A stretch of DNA of 8,447 bases. Origin: Dehalococcoidales bacterium. Its GTDB lineage: Bacteria; Chloroflexota; Dehalococcoidia; Dehalococcoidales; ARS1013. The notes under the pieces were generated by a model. That model was not told the DNA's origin, did not search any database, and worked only from the letters and a program-made list of their open reading frames with translations. A program made the translations under genes and the position numbers. The stretch's first letter is position 1; each line of letters opens with the position of its first letter. Of this stretch, positions 1 to 5,693 are shown piece by piece. The stretch is from positions 1 through 8,447 of the forward strand of contig DAOWHE010000073.1 in the NCBI GenBank assembly GCA_030641585.1. Direction: 5' to 3'.

Positions 1-842
1 ATCGCTATGAGCGCTCTGGGGTGCTACACGGTCTATCCAGAGTCAGGGGCTTTACCCAGGACGATGCCCATATTTTCTGCCGCTTTGACCAGATAGAAGA
101 CGAGATAGTCGCCGTTTTAGACCTGGCCATTCTTATGATAGATACCTTTGGTTTTACCAGCTATAAGGTTCTACTTTCTACCCGACCTGAAAAGTATGCT
201 GGCACTACCGAGATGTGGGATAAGGCTACCCAGACCCTTGAGCAGGCTCTGGGACGGCAAAAGGTTGCCTATAATATAGACCCCGGCGAGGGGGTATTTT
301 ACGGGCCAAAGATAGATATTAAGTTCGAGGATGCAGTTGGACGGGCATGGCAGGGACCTACCATTCAGGTTGATTTTAACCTGCCCCAGCGCTTTGATGT
401 TACTTACATCGGAGAAGATGGCCAGGAGCATTCGGTAGTCATGATTCACCGCACCGTGCTGGGTAGCATGGAGCGCTTTCTGGCCTCGCTTATTGAGCAT
501 TATGGAGGTGCCTTCCCGGTGTGGCTGGCACCAGTCCAGGCAGCAGTGATACCGGTGGCCGACCGCCACCTGGACTACGCCTGTAAGCTGGAGGCAGAGC
601 TGAAGAGTGAAGGAGTGCGCGTTCAGGTCAATGACCGCCCGGGAACGGTAAATCAAAAAATCAGGCAGGCACAGCTGAACAAAATACCGTATATGCTGGT
701 AATTGGTGACAAGGAAGTAGCCGCCTCAACCGTTTCCGTTCGCTTGCGCAGTGGCAAACAGCAAGCTGACCTGCCTTTTGATAGTTTAAAAAAAGCTATC
801 AGCAAAGCTATAATAGACAAGACAAAAGAATTAAACCTATAA
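1..842 (+). CDS. thrS: Threonyl-tRNA synthetase, C-terminal part (5' end outside window)
   Basis: This class II aminoacyl-tRNA synthetase charges tRNA-Thr with threonine in the cytoplasm. The reading frame is open from the left edge (first full codon at 3, RYERSG), so the gene starts upstream and about 279 codons are seen. Motif 2 and the following loop (RVRGFTQDDAHIFC, about 39-80) are intact, including the His that binds the active-site zinc in E. coli ThrRS. The second zinc His lies in MIHRTVLGSMERF (about 441-480), which is also class II motif 3. From about 510 (FPVWLAPVQ) to the end is the HGTP anticodon-binding domain, with RPGTVNQKIRQAQ and PYMLVIGDKE. The N-terminal editing and TGS regions are not in view. 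The stop TAA is at 840-842, and the infC promoter begins two bases later. Identity is clear; only the start is unknown. Confidence 0.97.
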   Translation, partial: RYERSGVLHGLSRVRGFTQDDAHIFCRFDQIEDEIVAVLDLAILMIDTFGFTSYKVLLSTRPEKYAGTTEMWDKATQTLEQALGRQKVAYNIDPGEGVFYGPKIDIKFEDAVGRAWQGPTIQVDFNLPQRFDVTYIGEDGQEHSVVMIHRTVLGSMERFLASLIEHYGGAFPVWLAPVQAAVIPVADRHLDYACKLEAELKSEGVRVQVNDRPGTVNQKIRQAQLNKIPYMLVIGDKEVAASTVSVRLRSGKQQADLPFDSLKKAISKAIIDKTKELNL

Positions 843-843
843 T

Positions 844-872
844 TTGATAAGCTTCAGTCGTTGTGCTATAGT
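844..872 (+). promoter_or_regulatory. Sigma70-like promoter for infC-rpmI-rplT
   Basis: TTGATA (844-849) and TATAGT (867-872) each differ from consensus at one base and are 17 bases apart. Transcription would start near 879, leaving a leader of about 30 bases before the AUU start of infC. The -35 box sits two bases after the thrS stop, so the translation genes can be transcribed apart from thrS. Read-through from thrS remains possible, since I see no terminator between them. This is inference from sequence only. Confidence 0.6.
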
Positions 873-910
873 CCGCTTAATATATGTTGTAGGGGGTAAA
901 CAGGGAAATA

Positions 911-1471
911 ATTAAAAAGCTGCGGGTAAACGAAATGATCAGGTGCGTTGAGGTCCGCCTCGTGGGAGAGAAGGGGGAGCAATTAGGTGTTCTGCCCCTA
1001 TATCAGGCACGGGAAATAGCCAAGAAGCATAATCTTGACCTGGTTGAGGTAGCGGCTAGTGCAGTGCCTCCGGTATGCCGCCTTATGGACTATGGCAAGT
1101 ATAAGTATGAGCAAACCAAGAAGGAACGCGAGGCCAGAAAGAGCCAGAAGCTCTCGCTACTACGGGAGGTCAGGTTACGCCCCAAGATAGGTGAACACGA
1201 TTTTGAGGCTAAATCGCGCTCAGCAAGGAAGTTCCTTGAAGGTGGTGACAAGGTTAAGGTAACAATAATGTTCAGAGGGCGTGAAAATGCTCACCCGGAG
1301 CTTGGGTTGCGATTACTGGATAGGATGCTGGAATCGCTAAAAGAAGTGGCCTCAGTTGAGAAGCAACCAACCAGAATGGGAGCACGGTTACATTTAATCC
1401 TGTCACCACCGGCTGGTCACAGGGCTAGAATAAAGGAAGAAACAAAGAAAGGTCAGGATGCCAAAACTTAA
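911..1471 (+). CDS. infC: Translation initiation factor IF-3 (probable AUU start)
   Basis: IF3 binds the 30S subunit, prevents premature joining of 50S and checks start-codon/initiator-tRNA pairing. The N-domain (EVRLVGEKGEQLG, LDLVEVAASAVPPVCRLMDYGKYKYEQ), a charged linker (KKEREARKSQK) and the C-domain (KIGEHDFEAKSRSARKFLEGGDKVKVTIMFRGRE, AHPELG) are all present. The first ATG in frame is at 935. However, the eight codons before it read KLRVNE-like sequence that belongs to the conserved IF3 N-terminus (usual form RVNE.IR..EVRL). No ATG, GTG or TTG exists between the upstream stop (890-892) and 935. ATT at 911-913 is the best start, giving 186 residues against about 180 usual. AUU is the well-known start of E. 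coli infC, where it lets IF3 repress its own translation. ATA at 908 and CTG at 920 are weaker options. Possible Shine-Dalgarno stretches are GGGGGT (892-897) and AGGGA (902-906), neither ideal. The 3' end overlaps rpmI by 14 bases. Confidence 0.93.
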   Translation: MKKLRVNEMIRCVEVRLVGEKGEQLGVLPLYQAREIAKKHNLDLVEVAASAVPPVCRLMDYGKYKYEQTKKEREARKSQKLSLLREVRLRPKIGEHDFEAKSRSARKFLEGGDKVKVTIMFRGRENAHPELGLRLLDRMLESLKEVASVEKQPTRMGARLHLILSPPAGHRARIKEETKKGQDAKT

Positions 1472-1661
1472 GACACATAAAGGAGCCCGGAGCCGCTTCC
1501 ACATTACTGGTACCGGAAAAATTTTGCGTACCAAAGGTGGTAAGAGCCATCTGCGCCGCAAAAAATCGAGACAGACAAAGCGGCTTTTTGATGAGAAGAT
1601 ACCACTGCATCCTCATGACAGGGTTCGCATAAAAAGACTTATACCCTACGGCACAGCTTAG
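1458..1661 (+). CDS. rpmI: 50S ribosomal protein L35
   Basis: L35 is a small basic protein of the large ribosomal subunit. The 67-residue product is close to the usual 65 or so. It shows the family start MPKLKTHKGARSRF, then TGTGKILRTKGGKSHLRRKKS and the basic C-terminal RVRIKRLIPYG. The ATG at 1458 lies inside the end of infC in another frame, with AAAGG (1448-1452) as a likely ribosome binding site. The overlap suggests translational coupling, so low IF3 translation would also lower L35. rplT follows after 14 bases. Identity is certain from family and context. Confidence 0.97.
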   Translation: MPKLKTHKGARSRFHITGTGKILRTKGGKSHLRRKKSRQTKRLFDEKIPLHPHDRVRIKRLIPYGTA

Positions 1662-1663
1662 AT

Positions 1664-1669
1664 AGGAGG
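1664..1669 (+). promoter_or_regulatory. Ribosome binding site fixing the TTG start of rplT
   Basis: AGGAGG ends six bases before TTG at 1676, an ideal distance. An ATG at 1671 lies only one base after the site and in another frame, where it would read four codons and stop, so it cannot be the start. The site therefore supports TTG. Confidence 0.8.
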
Positions 1670-1675
1670 CATGTT

Positions 1676-2023
1676 TTGCGAGTAAAGAAGGGTGTAACCC
1701 TACGTCGGCGACATAAGAAGGTGCTAGCCATGACCAAAGGGCACAGGGCAACCAGCCATTCCCTTTATCGCCGTGCTCATGAGTCTATGCTCCACTCACT
1801 GAGCTATGCCTACAGCCATCGCCGAGAGCGAAAGGGTGACCTGAGACGTCTCTGGACTTCCCGGATTAACGCCGCCAGCAGAACTCACGGGGTCACCTAC
1901 AGCCAATTCATGAACGGCCTGAAAAAGTCCTGCATTGAAATCAATCGCAAGATGCTGGCTGATATGGCAGTTAGAGAGCCGGGCACCTTTAGTGAGTTGG
2001 TCCGCCTTGGACAGACTGCTTGA
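1676..2023 (+). CDS. rplT: 50S ribosomal protein L20
   Basis: L20 binds 23S rRNA early in assembly of the large subunit. In E. coli and Firmicutes it also represses its own operon through the mRNA. The 115-residue product is just under the usual 117-119. It has the family N-terminus RVKKGVTLRRRHKKVL followed by the long basic helix (KGHRATSHSLYRRAHESML) and the globular RNA-binding part (RRERKGDLRRLWTSRINAA, THGVTYSQFMNGLKKS, INRKMLADMA). Most L20 proteins begin MARVK. Here the start is TTG-RVK, without the alanine, and is set by the AGGAGG site at 1664-1669. It is the last gene of the infC-rpmI-rplT unit. No strong terminator is visible in the 72 bases before the next gene. Confidence 0.97.
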   Translation: MRVKKGVTLRRRHKKVLAMTKGHRATSHSLYRRAHESMLHSLSYAYSHRRERKGDLRRLWTSRINAASRTHGVTYSQFMNGLKKSCIEINRKMLADMAVREPGTFSELVRLGQTA

Positions 2024-2095
2024 AGTCAAGGCTAGCACAGTAGTCTTTAACCCCCAACATATAGTCCCCATCTTTCTCAGGGTGAGTGTATAGGG

Positions 2096-2722
2096 ATGAG
2101 CATAGCCCAGGAAATAACCAGTTATGCTAGCGACTTGTTTAACGTGGTTGGTGCCACCAAGCTTACCTATGGGCTTAATAACCTGCTGATTGTTGGACTG
2201 GAGACAACGCCGGAGCGTGATCTTGATGAATTCCGACGTGTGAACCGAGATTTTAAGCTGTACGGCTTTGAAAAGCATGCCCGGCCTAAATTGGAATCAC
2301 TGTTAAGATTCATCCACAAGCAGGGCTTCTCCGCTGAGCTGGTGGGACAATGCGGCTACCCCCCAAGAGGCGAAATAAACCTGAAAGAGGCGGCCGTCTG
2401 TGCCGGGCTGGGCAAGTGGGGTAAGAACACCCTTGTCTTACATCCCAGATACAGTAATCGGCTCCGCTTTATGGCCTTAAGAACCGATGCCCCGCTGGAA
2501 CCATTAACCAGCTCACTTGCCACTAGAGAGGAAAATCCCGTCTGCGCTGGGTGCACTATATGCCTTGATACCTGCCCGGAGAAGGTCCTTGAGCCCTACC
2601 GCATGCCTGAGACTGTCCATTGCCTGGCTAATATAGCCCGCATGACAAGTAAAGGCGATAGACTCATCTGCTGCGATATATGTCTCCGGCTATGCTCCAC
2701 CGTCAGCAACGAGAAAAGTTAG
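2096..2722 (+). CDS. Short QueG-like double [4Fe-4S] protein, function unknown
   Basis: The protein is 208 residues and cytoplasmic in appearance, with no signal peptide or membrane segment. Residues 99-134 (AAVCAGLGKWGKNTLVLHPRYS, then ALRTDAPLE) match the conserved AGLGWIGKNTLL and TDAPL blocks of epoxyqueuosine reductase QueG and the related corrinoid reductive dehalogenases. Next come two cysteine sets: C150-C153-C156-C160-P, and C176 with C193-C196-C200. This is the eight-cysteine pattern of the double [4Fe-4S] domain. QueG is usually 350 residues or more. Here much of the N-terminal catalytic and cobalamin-binding part and the C-terminal repeats are missing, and the stretch where QueG has its catalytic Asp reads CGYPPRGE. 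It may therefore be an electron-transfer or corrinoid-related protein rather than a queuosine enzyme. ATG 2096 is the only ATG-type start after the stop at 2048; its ribosome binding site is poor (AGGGTGAG, 2079-2086). Confidence 0.8.
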   Translation: MSIAQEITSYASDLFNVVGATKLTYGLNNLLIVGLETTPERDLDEFRRVNRDFKLYGFEKHARPKLESLLRFIHKQGFSAELVGQCGYPPRGEINLKEAAVCAGLGKWGKNTLVLHPRYSNRLRFMALRTDAPLEPLTSSLATREENPVCAGCTICLDTCPEKVLEPYRMPETVHCLANIARMTSKGDRLICCDICLRLCSTVSNEKS

Positions 2723-2782
2723 GCCAACCGCTATCTTGCAGAACAATCCATCAGAGTACAATCAAAGCCGTAGCTATTAAAG

Positions 2783-2856
2783 CGTCCCTGGAGCGATTCG
2801 AACGCTCGACCCGCTGCTTAGAAGGCAGCTGCTCTGTCCAACTGAGCTACAGGGAC
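2783..2856 (-). tRNA. tRNA-Arg (anticodon UCU)
   Basis: Read on the minus strand, a complete cloverleaf of 74 bases can be drawn. The acceptor is GTCCCTG/CAGGGAC, the D stem GCTC/GAGC and the anticodon stem GCTGC/GCAGC. The loop CTTCTAA gives anticodon TCT, the variable loop is GGGTC, the T stem GAGCG/CGCTC with loop TTCGAAT, and the discriminator is G. It decodes AGA (and AGG by wobble). The 3' CCA is not encoded, since the next bases are CT, so it must be added by the CCA enzyme. The gene lies downstream of the membrane-protein gene on the same strand and converges with the Fe-S gene, leaving 60 bases between. Confidence 0.95.
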
Positions 2857-2869
2857 ATACTTACTATTC

Positions 2870-2899
2870 AATGTAGCATTAGACAAAGGCTAAGGTCAA
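2870..2899 (-). promoter_or_regulatory. Likely promoter of tRNA-Arg
   Basis: On the minus strand TTGACC (2894-2899) and TACATT (2870-2875) are separated by 18 bases. The expected start of transcription would fall only about six bases before the mature 5' end of the tRNA. The distance and the good -35 box favour a real promoter, but the -10 box matches only four of six bases. Confidence 0.45.
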
Positions 2900-2944
2900 G
2901 CCACTGAAGCAATAAACGAGACATTACTTTATCTTCAGGCCTTA

Positions 2945-3463
2945 CTATCTTGAGGCTCGCCACAGACCAAGAATAGCTAAACTGCTAAGGGCAATGCCAG
3001 CAATTACCGCCCCGACCCAACCAAGTAGACTGAGGCAGGTAACAATCACTCCAGCAATGACTACCCCAATAGCGATTGAGAAAAAGGCATGTCTGAAGTT
3101 TAGGCCAAAAAGAACCGCGGCTAGCGAACCGGTCCAGGCACCGGTGACCGGCAGGGGTATAGCAACAAATAGCACCAGACCAATCCGCTTATACCTTTCT
3201 ACGATTTTACCCCGCCGCCGGGTATGTTCAAAAAGCCAGTTTAGGAACCTGTCAAGGAGAGCTATTTTACTTAGCCATCTGGTAATGCCGTTAAGAAACA
3301 GCAGGATAAGGGGTACCGGTAGTAGATTACCAATGATAGCCAGCGGCAGGGCATAATACCACGGGAAGCCAAAGGTGTTGATAGCCAGAGGAATCGCTAA
3401 ACGGAGTTCAGCTATAGGTGAAGCAGCAATAAGAACCACTTTCAGAAGCTCTTCTGGGGACAC
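2945..3463 (-). CDS. Small multidrug-export family membrane protein (COG2426, Sm_multidrug_ex)
   Basis: This 172-residue protein is very hydrophobic and belongs in the cytoplasmic membrane. Hydrophobic segments lie at about 6-28, 34-58, 95-120 and 127-168, the last long enough for two spans. Two family blocks are visible: SPIAELRLAIPLAI (15-28), with its Glu-Leu-Arg core in the membrane, and PLPVTGAWTG (103-112). A basic stretch between them (EHTRRRGKIVERYKR, 79-93) is likely cytoplasmic. The family name 'small multi-drug export protein' is historical. Transport of any given substrate is poorly established, so I would not assign one. The start is GTG (3461-3463), with AAAGGA upstream on the minus strand, and no other start lies between it and the preceding stop. 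It is divergent from dxs and has its own likely promoter. Confidence 0.88.
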   Translation of the reverse strand: MSPEELLKVVLIAASPIAELRLAIPLAINTFGFPWYYALPLAIIGNLLPVPLILLFLNGITRWLSKIALLDRFLNWLFEHTRRRGKIVERYKRIGLVLFVAIPLPVTGAWTGSLAAVLFGLNFRHAFFSIAIGVVIAGVIVTCLSLLGWVGAVIAGIALSSLAILGLWRASR

Positions 3464-3503
3464 TCTTTTCCTTTTACGGGCTAAGAAGAGATTTTACCTC
3501 AGC

Positions 3504-3532
3504 AGTGTAGCAAATAGCATTTTGAGCGTCAA
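3504..3532 (-). promoter_or_regulatory. Likely promoter of the COG2426 membrane-protein gene
   Basis: On the minus strand TTGACG (3527-3532) and TACACT (3504-3509) are 17 bases apart. Transcription would begin near 3497, about 35 bases before the GTG start. The -35 box lies within the left arm of the inverted repeat 3528-3555, facing away from the dxs promoter. Confidence 0.5.
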
Positions 3533-3555
3533 GCTGGCTTAGTTATCAGCTTGAC
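3528..3555. repeat. Perfect 9-bp inverted repeat between divergent promoters
   Basis: GTCAAGCTG (3528-3536) and CAGCTTGAC (3547-3555) are exact reverse complements, with a 10-base spacer. Each arm contains five bases of a -35 box (TTGAC read outward), one for each divergent promoter. Part of the symmetry follows from that alone, but four further paired bases per arm do not. It could bind a dimeric regulator acting on both genes. No T-tract follows on either strand, so it is not an obvious terminator. Confidence 0.55.
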
Positions 3556-3580
3556 AATCGTTCAGCCACATTGTTAGTAT
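3551..3580 (+). promoter_or_regulatory. Sigma70-like promoter of dxs
   Basis: A consensus -35 box TTGACA (3551-3556) is followed after 18 bases by TAGTAT (3575-3580), which matches four of six bases of the -10 consensus. Transcription would start near 3587, with a leader of about 44 bases before dxs. A second TAGTAT at 3584-3589 is too far from the -35 box to serve with it. Confidence 0.6.
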
Positions 3581-3591
3581 AGTTAGTATAG
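3574..3591 (+). repeat. Tandem 9-bp repeat covering the dxs -10 region
   Basis: TTAGTATAG occurs twice without a gap (3574-3582 and 3583-3591). The first copy carries the likely -10 box of the dxs promoter and the second lies at the expected transcription start. It may be a slippage duplication or may affect start-site choice. I cannot tell from sequence alone. Confidence 0.6.
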
Positions 3592-3630
3592 GGTCAGCTT
3601 CTAAAGCTAGCTAGTTTATAAAGGCTACAG

Positions 3631-5541
3631 ATGTCAAGATTACTAGACAAAATAGATAGCCCACAGGACTTGAAGGGTCTGACACCAAAGGAGCTTGAGC
3701 AACTAGCCGCTGAGATTAGGCAAGAACTGGTAGCTAGGGTAACAGCTAATGGCGGACACCTAGCTTCAAACCTAGGAGTGGTTGAACTCACCATAGTCCT
3801 ACATCGGGTATTTAGTAGCCCGCATGATAAAATTATATGGGATGTCGGACACCAGTCCTACACACACAAACTGCTGACCGGCAGAAAAGAGCAGTTTGAA
3901 ACTCTGCGCCAGTTTGGTGGCTTATCCGGCTTCACCACTCGTGATGAAAGCCAGCACGACCCCTTTGGAGCTGGACATGCCAGTACTTCAGTCTCAGCAG
4001 CTCTTGGTATGACAACCGCTCGTGACCTTTCCGGTGACAACTACCATGTGGTTGCTGTTATTGGCGATGGCGCCACCACCGGAGGAATGGCGCTAGAGGC
4101 ATTCAATAATGCGGCCCATCTGGTCTCCAAGCTTATTGTGGTTTTGAATGACAATGGGATGTCAATAGCGCCTACTGTTGGCGCCTTAGCTAAGCTGCTA
4201 AGTAAGGTGCGTTTTGACCGACGCTACTACCGGGCAAGCGAGAGAAGTAAGCGACTGCTCAGCTCCCTGCCAATGGGTAGTAAGTTATGGCAGATGGGCC
4301 AGCAAATTAAGAGCGCAGTGAAGGGCCTAGTTATGCCAACAGTTATCTGGGAAGAGTTCGGTTTTGCCTATATGGGACCTTATGATGGTCATAACATTCG
4401 TGAACTTGAATCCGCCCTAACCCAGGCACGTGATTACAGTCATAAACCAACTCTGGTTCATGTGGTCACCACCAAAGGCAAGGGTTATGCCCCAGCAGAA
4501 GGGGACGCTGTTTATTTTCACGGTGTGTCCCCTGAACGTAAGGGTGCTGAGTCAGCACCAACTTATAGTGAGATTTTCGCTCAGACTGTGCTGCGCCTAG
4601 CCCGCAAGAACCCTAAACTAGTAGTTGTTACCCCGGCTATGCCGGAGGGAAACTGTTTGGATATAGTTCAGGCTGAGTTTCCACAGCGTGTCTTTGATGT
4701 TGGTATCTGCGAACAGCATGCCGTTACCTTTGCCGCCGGACTGGCAACTCAGGGTTTTATACCGGTGGTGGCGATATATTCCACCTTTCTGCAACGTGCC
4801 TTTGACCAGATTGTCCACGATGTCTGCCTTCAGGATTTGTCAGTAGTCTTTGCCATTGACCGTGGCGGAATTGTTGGCGATGACGGCAAGACACATCAGG
4901 GTACCTTTGACCTCTCTTACCTGACACTAATCCCCAATCTAATTGTATCAGCACCCAAGGACGAAAACGAACTTCAGCACCTCATTTACACGGCAGTAAA
5001 GTCGAACCATCCGATGGCTATAAGATACCCACGTAGTGCTGTCATTGGGGTAGAAATGGATAAGGAGTTGCACCCCATCCCCATAGGTAAGGGGGAAATA
5101 TTAAGGCACGGAAATGACATTGCCATACTAGCTCTGGGAGCTACCGTGGCACCAGCACTGGAAGCGGCTAAAGAGTTAGCCGCCAAGGGGATTGAGGCTG
5201 AAGTTATTAACAGCCGTTTTGCCAAACCACTGGACTCCGAACTGATAATAGACATCGCTAGTCGTATTAAGCGGCTCCTTACCGTGGAGGAGAATGTTTT
5301 AAACGGCGGCTTCGGCAGCAGTGTCGCCGCCCTTCTTCAAAAATCGGGGGTTACCGATGTTCAGCTTAAGAGCATTGGCATCCCCGATGAGTTTGTTGAG
5401 CATGGGGCGCCGGCCACCCTGCGGGCTAAGTATGGACTTGATGCCAAGGGAATAGCCCGCGAGAGCCTAACCCTGTTTCCTGAGGCTCGTTCAAGTTCCT
5501 TACCACCACTTGAGCCTAAGACCGAAGCCACTCCGCTTTGA
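3631..5541 (+). CDS. dxs: 1-deoxy-D-xylulose-5-phosphate synthase
   Basis: Dxs joins pyruvate and glyceraldehyde 3-phosphate with loss of CO2 to form 1-deoxyxylulose 5-phosphate, the first step of the MEP isoprenoid pathway, using thiamine diphosphate and Mg. The 636 residues match the usual 620-640. Seen in order are GGHLASNLGVVE (41-52), DVGHQSYTHKLLTGR (71-85) and FGAGHASTS (112-120). The ThDP/Mg motif GDGATTGG (145-152) ends in NDN (173-175). Then come YDGHN (251-255), the catalytic Glu in CEQHAVTFAAG (360-370), RGGIVGDDGKTHQGTFDLSY (411-430) and YPRSA in the C-terminal transketolase domain. All expected active-site blocks are present. A Ser/Pro-rich tail follows the last domain. The ATG at 3631 has AAAGG (3620-3624) six bases upstream, and the N-terminus fits the family. 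It has its own promoter, and a terminator follows before pgk. Confidence 0.98.
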   Translation: MSRLLDKIDSPQDLKGLTPKELEQLAAEIRQELVARVTANGGHLASNLGVVELTIVLHRVFSSPHDKIIWDVGHQSYTHKLLTGRKEQFETLRQFGGLSGFTTRDESQHDPFGAGHASTSVSAALGMTTARDLSGDNYHVVAVIGDGATTGGMALEAFNNAAHLVSKLIVVLNDNGMSIAPTVGALAKLLSKVRFDRRYYRASERSKRLLSSLPMGSKLWQMGQQIKSAVKGLVMPTVIWEEFGFAYMGPYDGHNIRELESALTQARDYSHKPTLVHVVTTKGKGYAPAEGDAVYFHGVSPERKGAESAPTYSEIFAQTVLRLARKNPKLVVVTPAMPEGNCLDIVQAEFPQRVFDVGICEQHAVTFAAGLATQGFIPVVAIYSTFLQRAFDQIVHDVCLQDLSVVFAIDRGGIVGDDGKTHQGTFDLSYLTLIPNLIVSAPKDENELQHLIYTAVKSNHPMAIRYPRSAVIGVEMDKELHPIPIGKGEILRHGNDIAILALGATVAPALEAAKELAAKGIEAEVINSRFAKPLDSELIIDIASRIKRLLTVEENVLNGGFGSSVAALLQKSGVTDVQLKSIGIPDEFVEHGAPATLRAKYGLDAKGIARESLTLFPEARSSSLPPLEPKTEATPL

Positions 5542-5626
5542 TTAGCGCCGCCATAGTAACTTGCCAGTTAGTTAATATGCTAATATGTGAATGTGACTTA
5601 TATATTACGAAAGCCAAGCTTAATAA

Positions 5627-5665
5627 AGTATCAGGTGTATAAAAAGGCGGCACCTGATATTTTTA
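5627..5665 (+). terminator. Intrinsic terminator after dxs, or attenuator before pgk
   Basis: TATCAGGTG (5629-5637) pairs exactly with CACCTGATA (5651-5659). A G-U and an A-U pair extend the stem at its base. The loop is 13 bases and a run of five T (5660-5664) follows. It lies 87 bases after the dxs stop and about 28 bases before pgk, so it may end the dxs message or regulate read-through into pgk. Confidence 0.7.
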
Positions 5666-5669
5666 TAAT
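5664..5669 (+). promoter_or_regulatory. Possible -10 box of a pgk promoter
   Basis: A perfect TATAAT begins at the last T of the terminator run. Transcription would start near 5676, 18 bases before pgk. No good -35 box is found at 16-18 bases upstream, where the sequence is A-rich hairpin loop, so the promoter is uncertain. A ribosome binding site-like AAAGAG (5683-5688) follows. Confidence 0.35.
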
Positions 5670-5693
5670 GATCCTTTAGATAAAAGAGCCAAC

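Noticed and set aside
171..656. Open frame of 161 codons on the minus strand inside thrS
   Set aside because: It is antisense to conserved synthetase sequence, with no recognisable domain and no reason to be coding.
1671..1685. ATG at 1671 as the start of rplT
   Set aside because: It is out of frame, stops after four codons and is only one base from the ribosome binding site; TTG at 1676 fits both spacing and L20 sequence.
1425..1751. Open frame of 108 codons on the minus strand across rpmI and rplT
   Set aside because: It lies opposite three certain translation genes and its translation resembles no protein family.
1796..2278. Open frame of 160 codons on the minus strand over the rplT/Fe-S gene junction
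   Set aside because: It overlaps two supported genes antisense and shows no family motif.
2096..2722. Calling the Fe-S protein epoxyqueuosine reductase (queG)
   Set aside because: It is far shorter than QueG and lacks the expected catalytic acid region; only the Fe-S domain and adjacent block match.
2680..2907. Open frame of 75 codons on the plus strand following the Fe-S gene
   Set aside because: It runs straight through the tRNA-Arg gene in antisense and its translation is not protein-like.
2904..2938. Inverted repeat CTGAAG/CTTCAG after the membrane-protein gene as a terminator
   Set aside because: The stem is six bases with a 23-base loop and no T-run on the minus strand; too weak to call.
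3603..3618. Palindromic AGCTAGCTAG stretch in the dxs leader as an operator or hairpin
   Set aside because: The symmetric part is short and has no room for an RNA loop; with no further support I leave it as chance.
5573..5587. Direct repeat TAATATG, one base apart, after dxs
   Set aside because: It lies in AT-rich sequence, where such short repeats are expected by chance, and no promoter fits it well.
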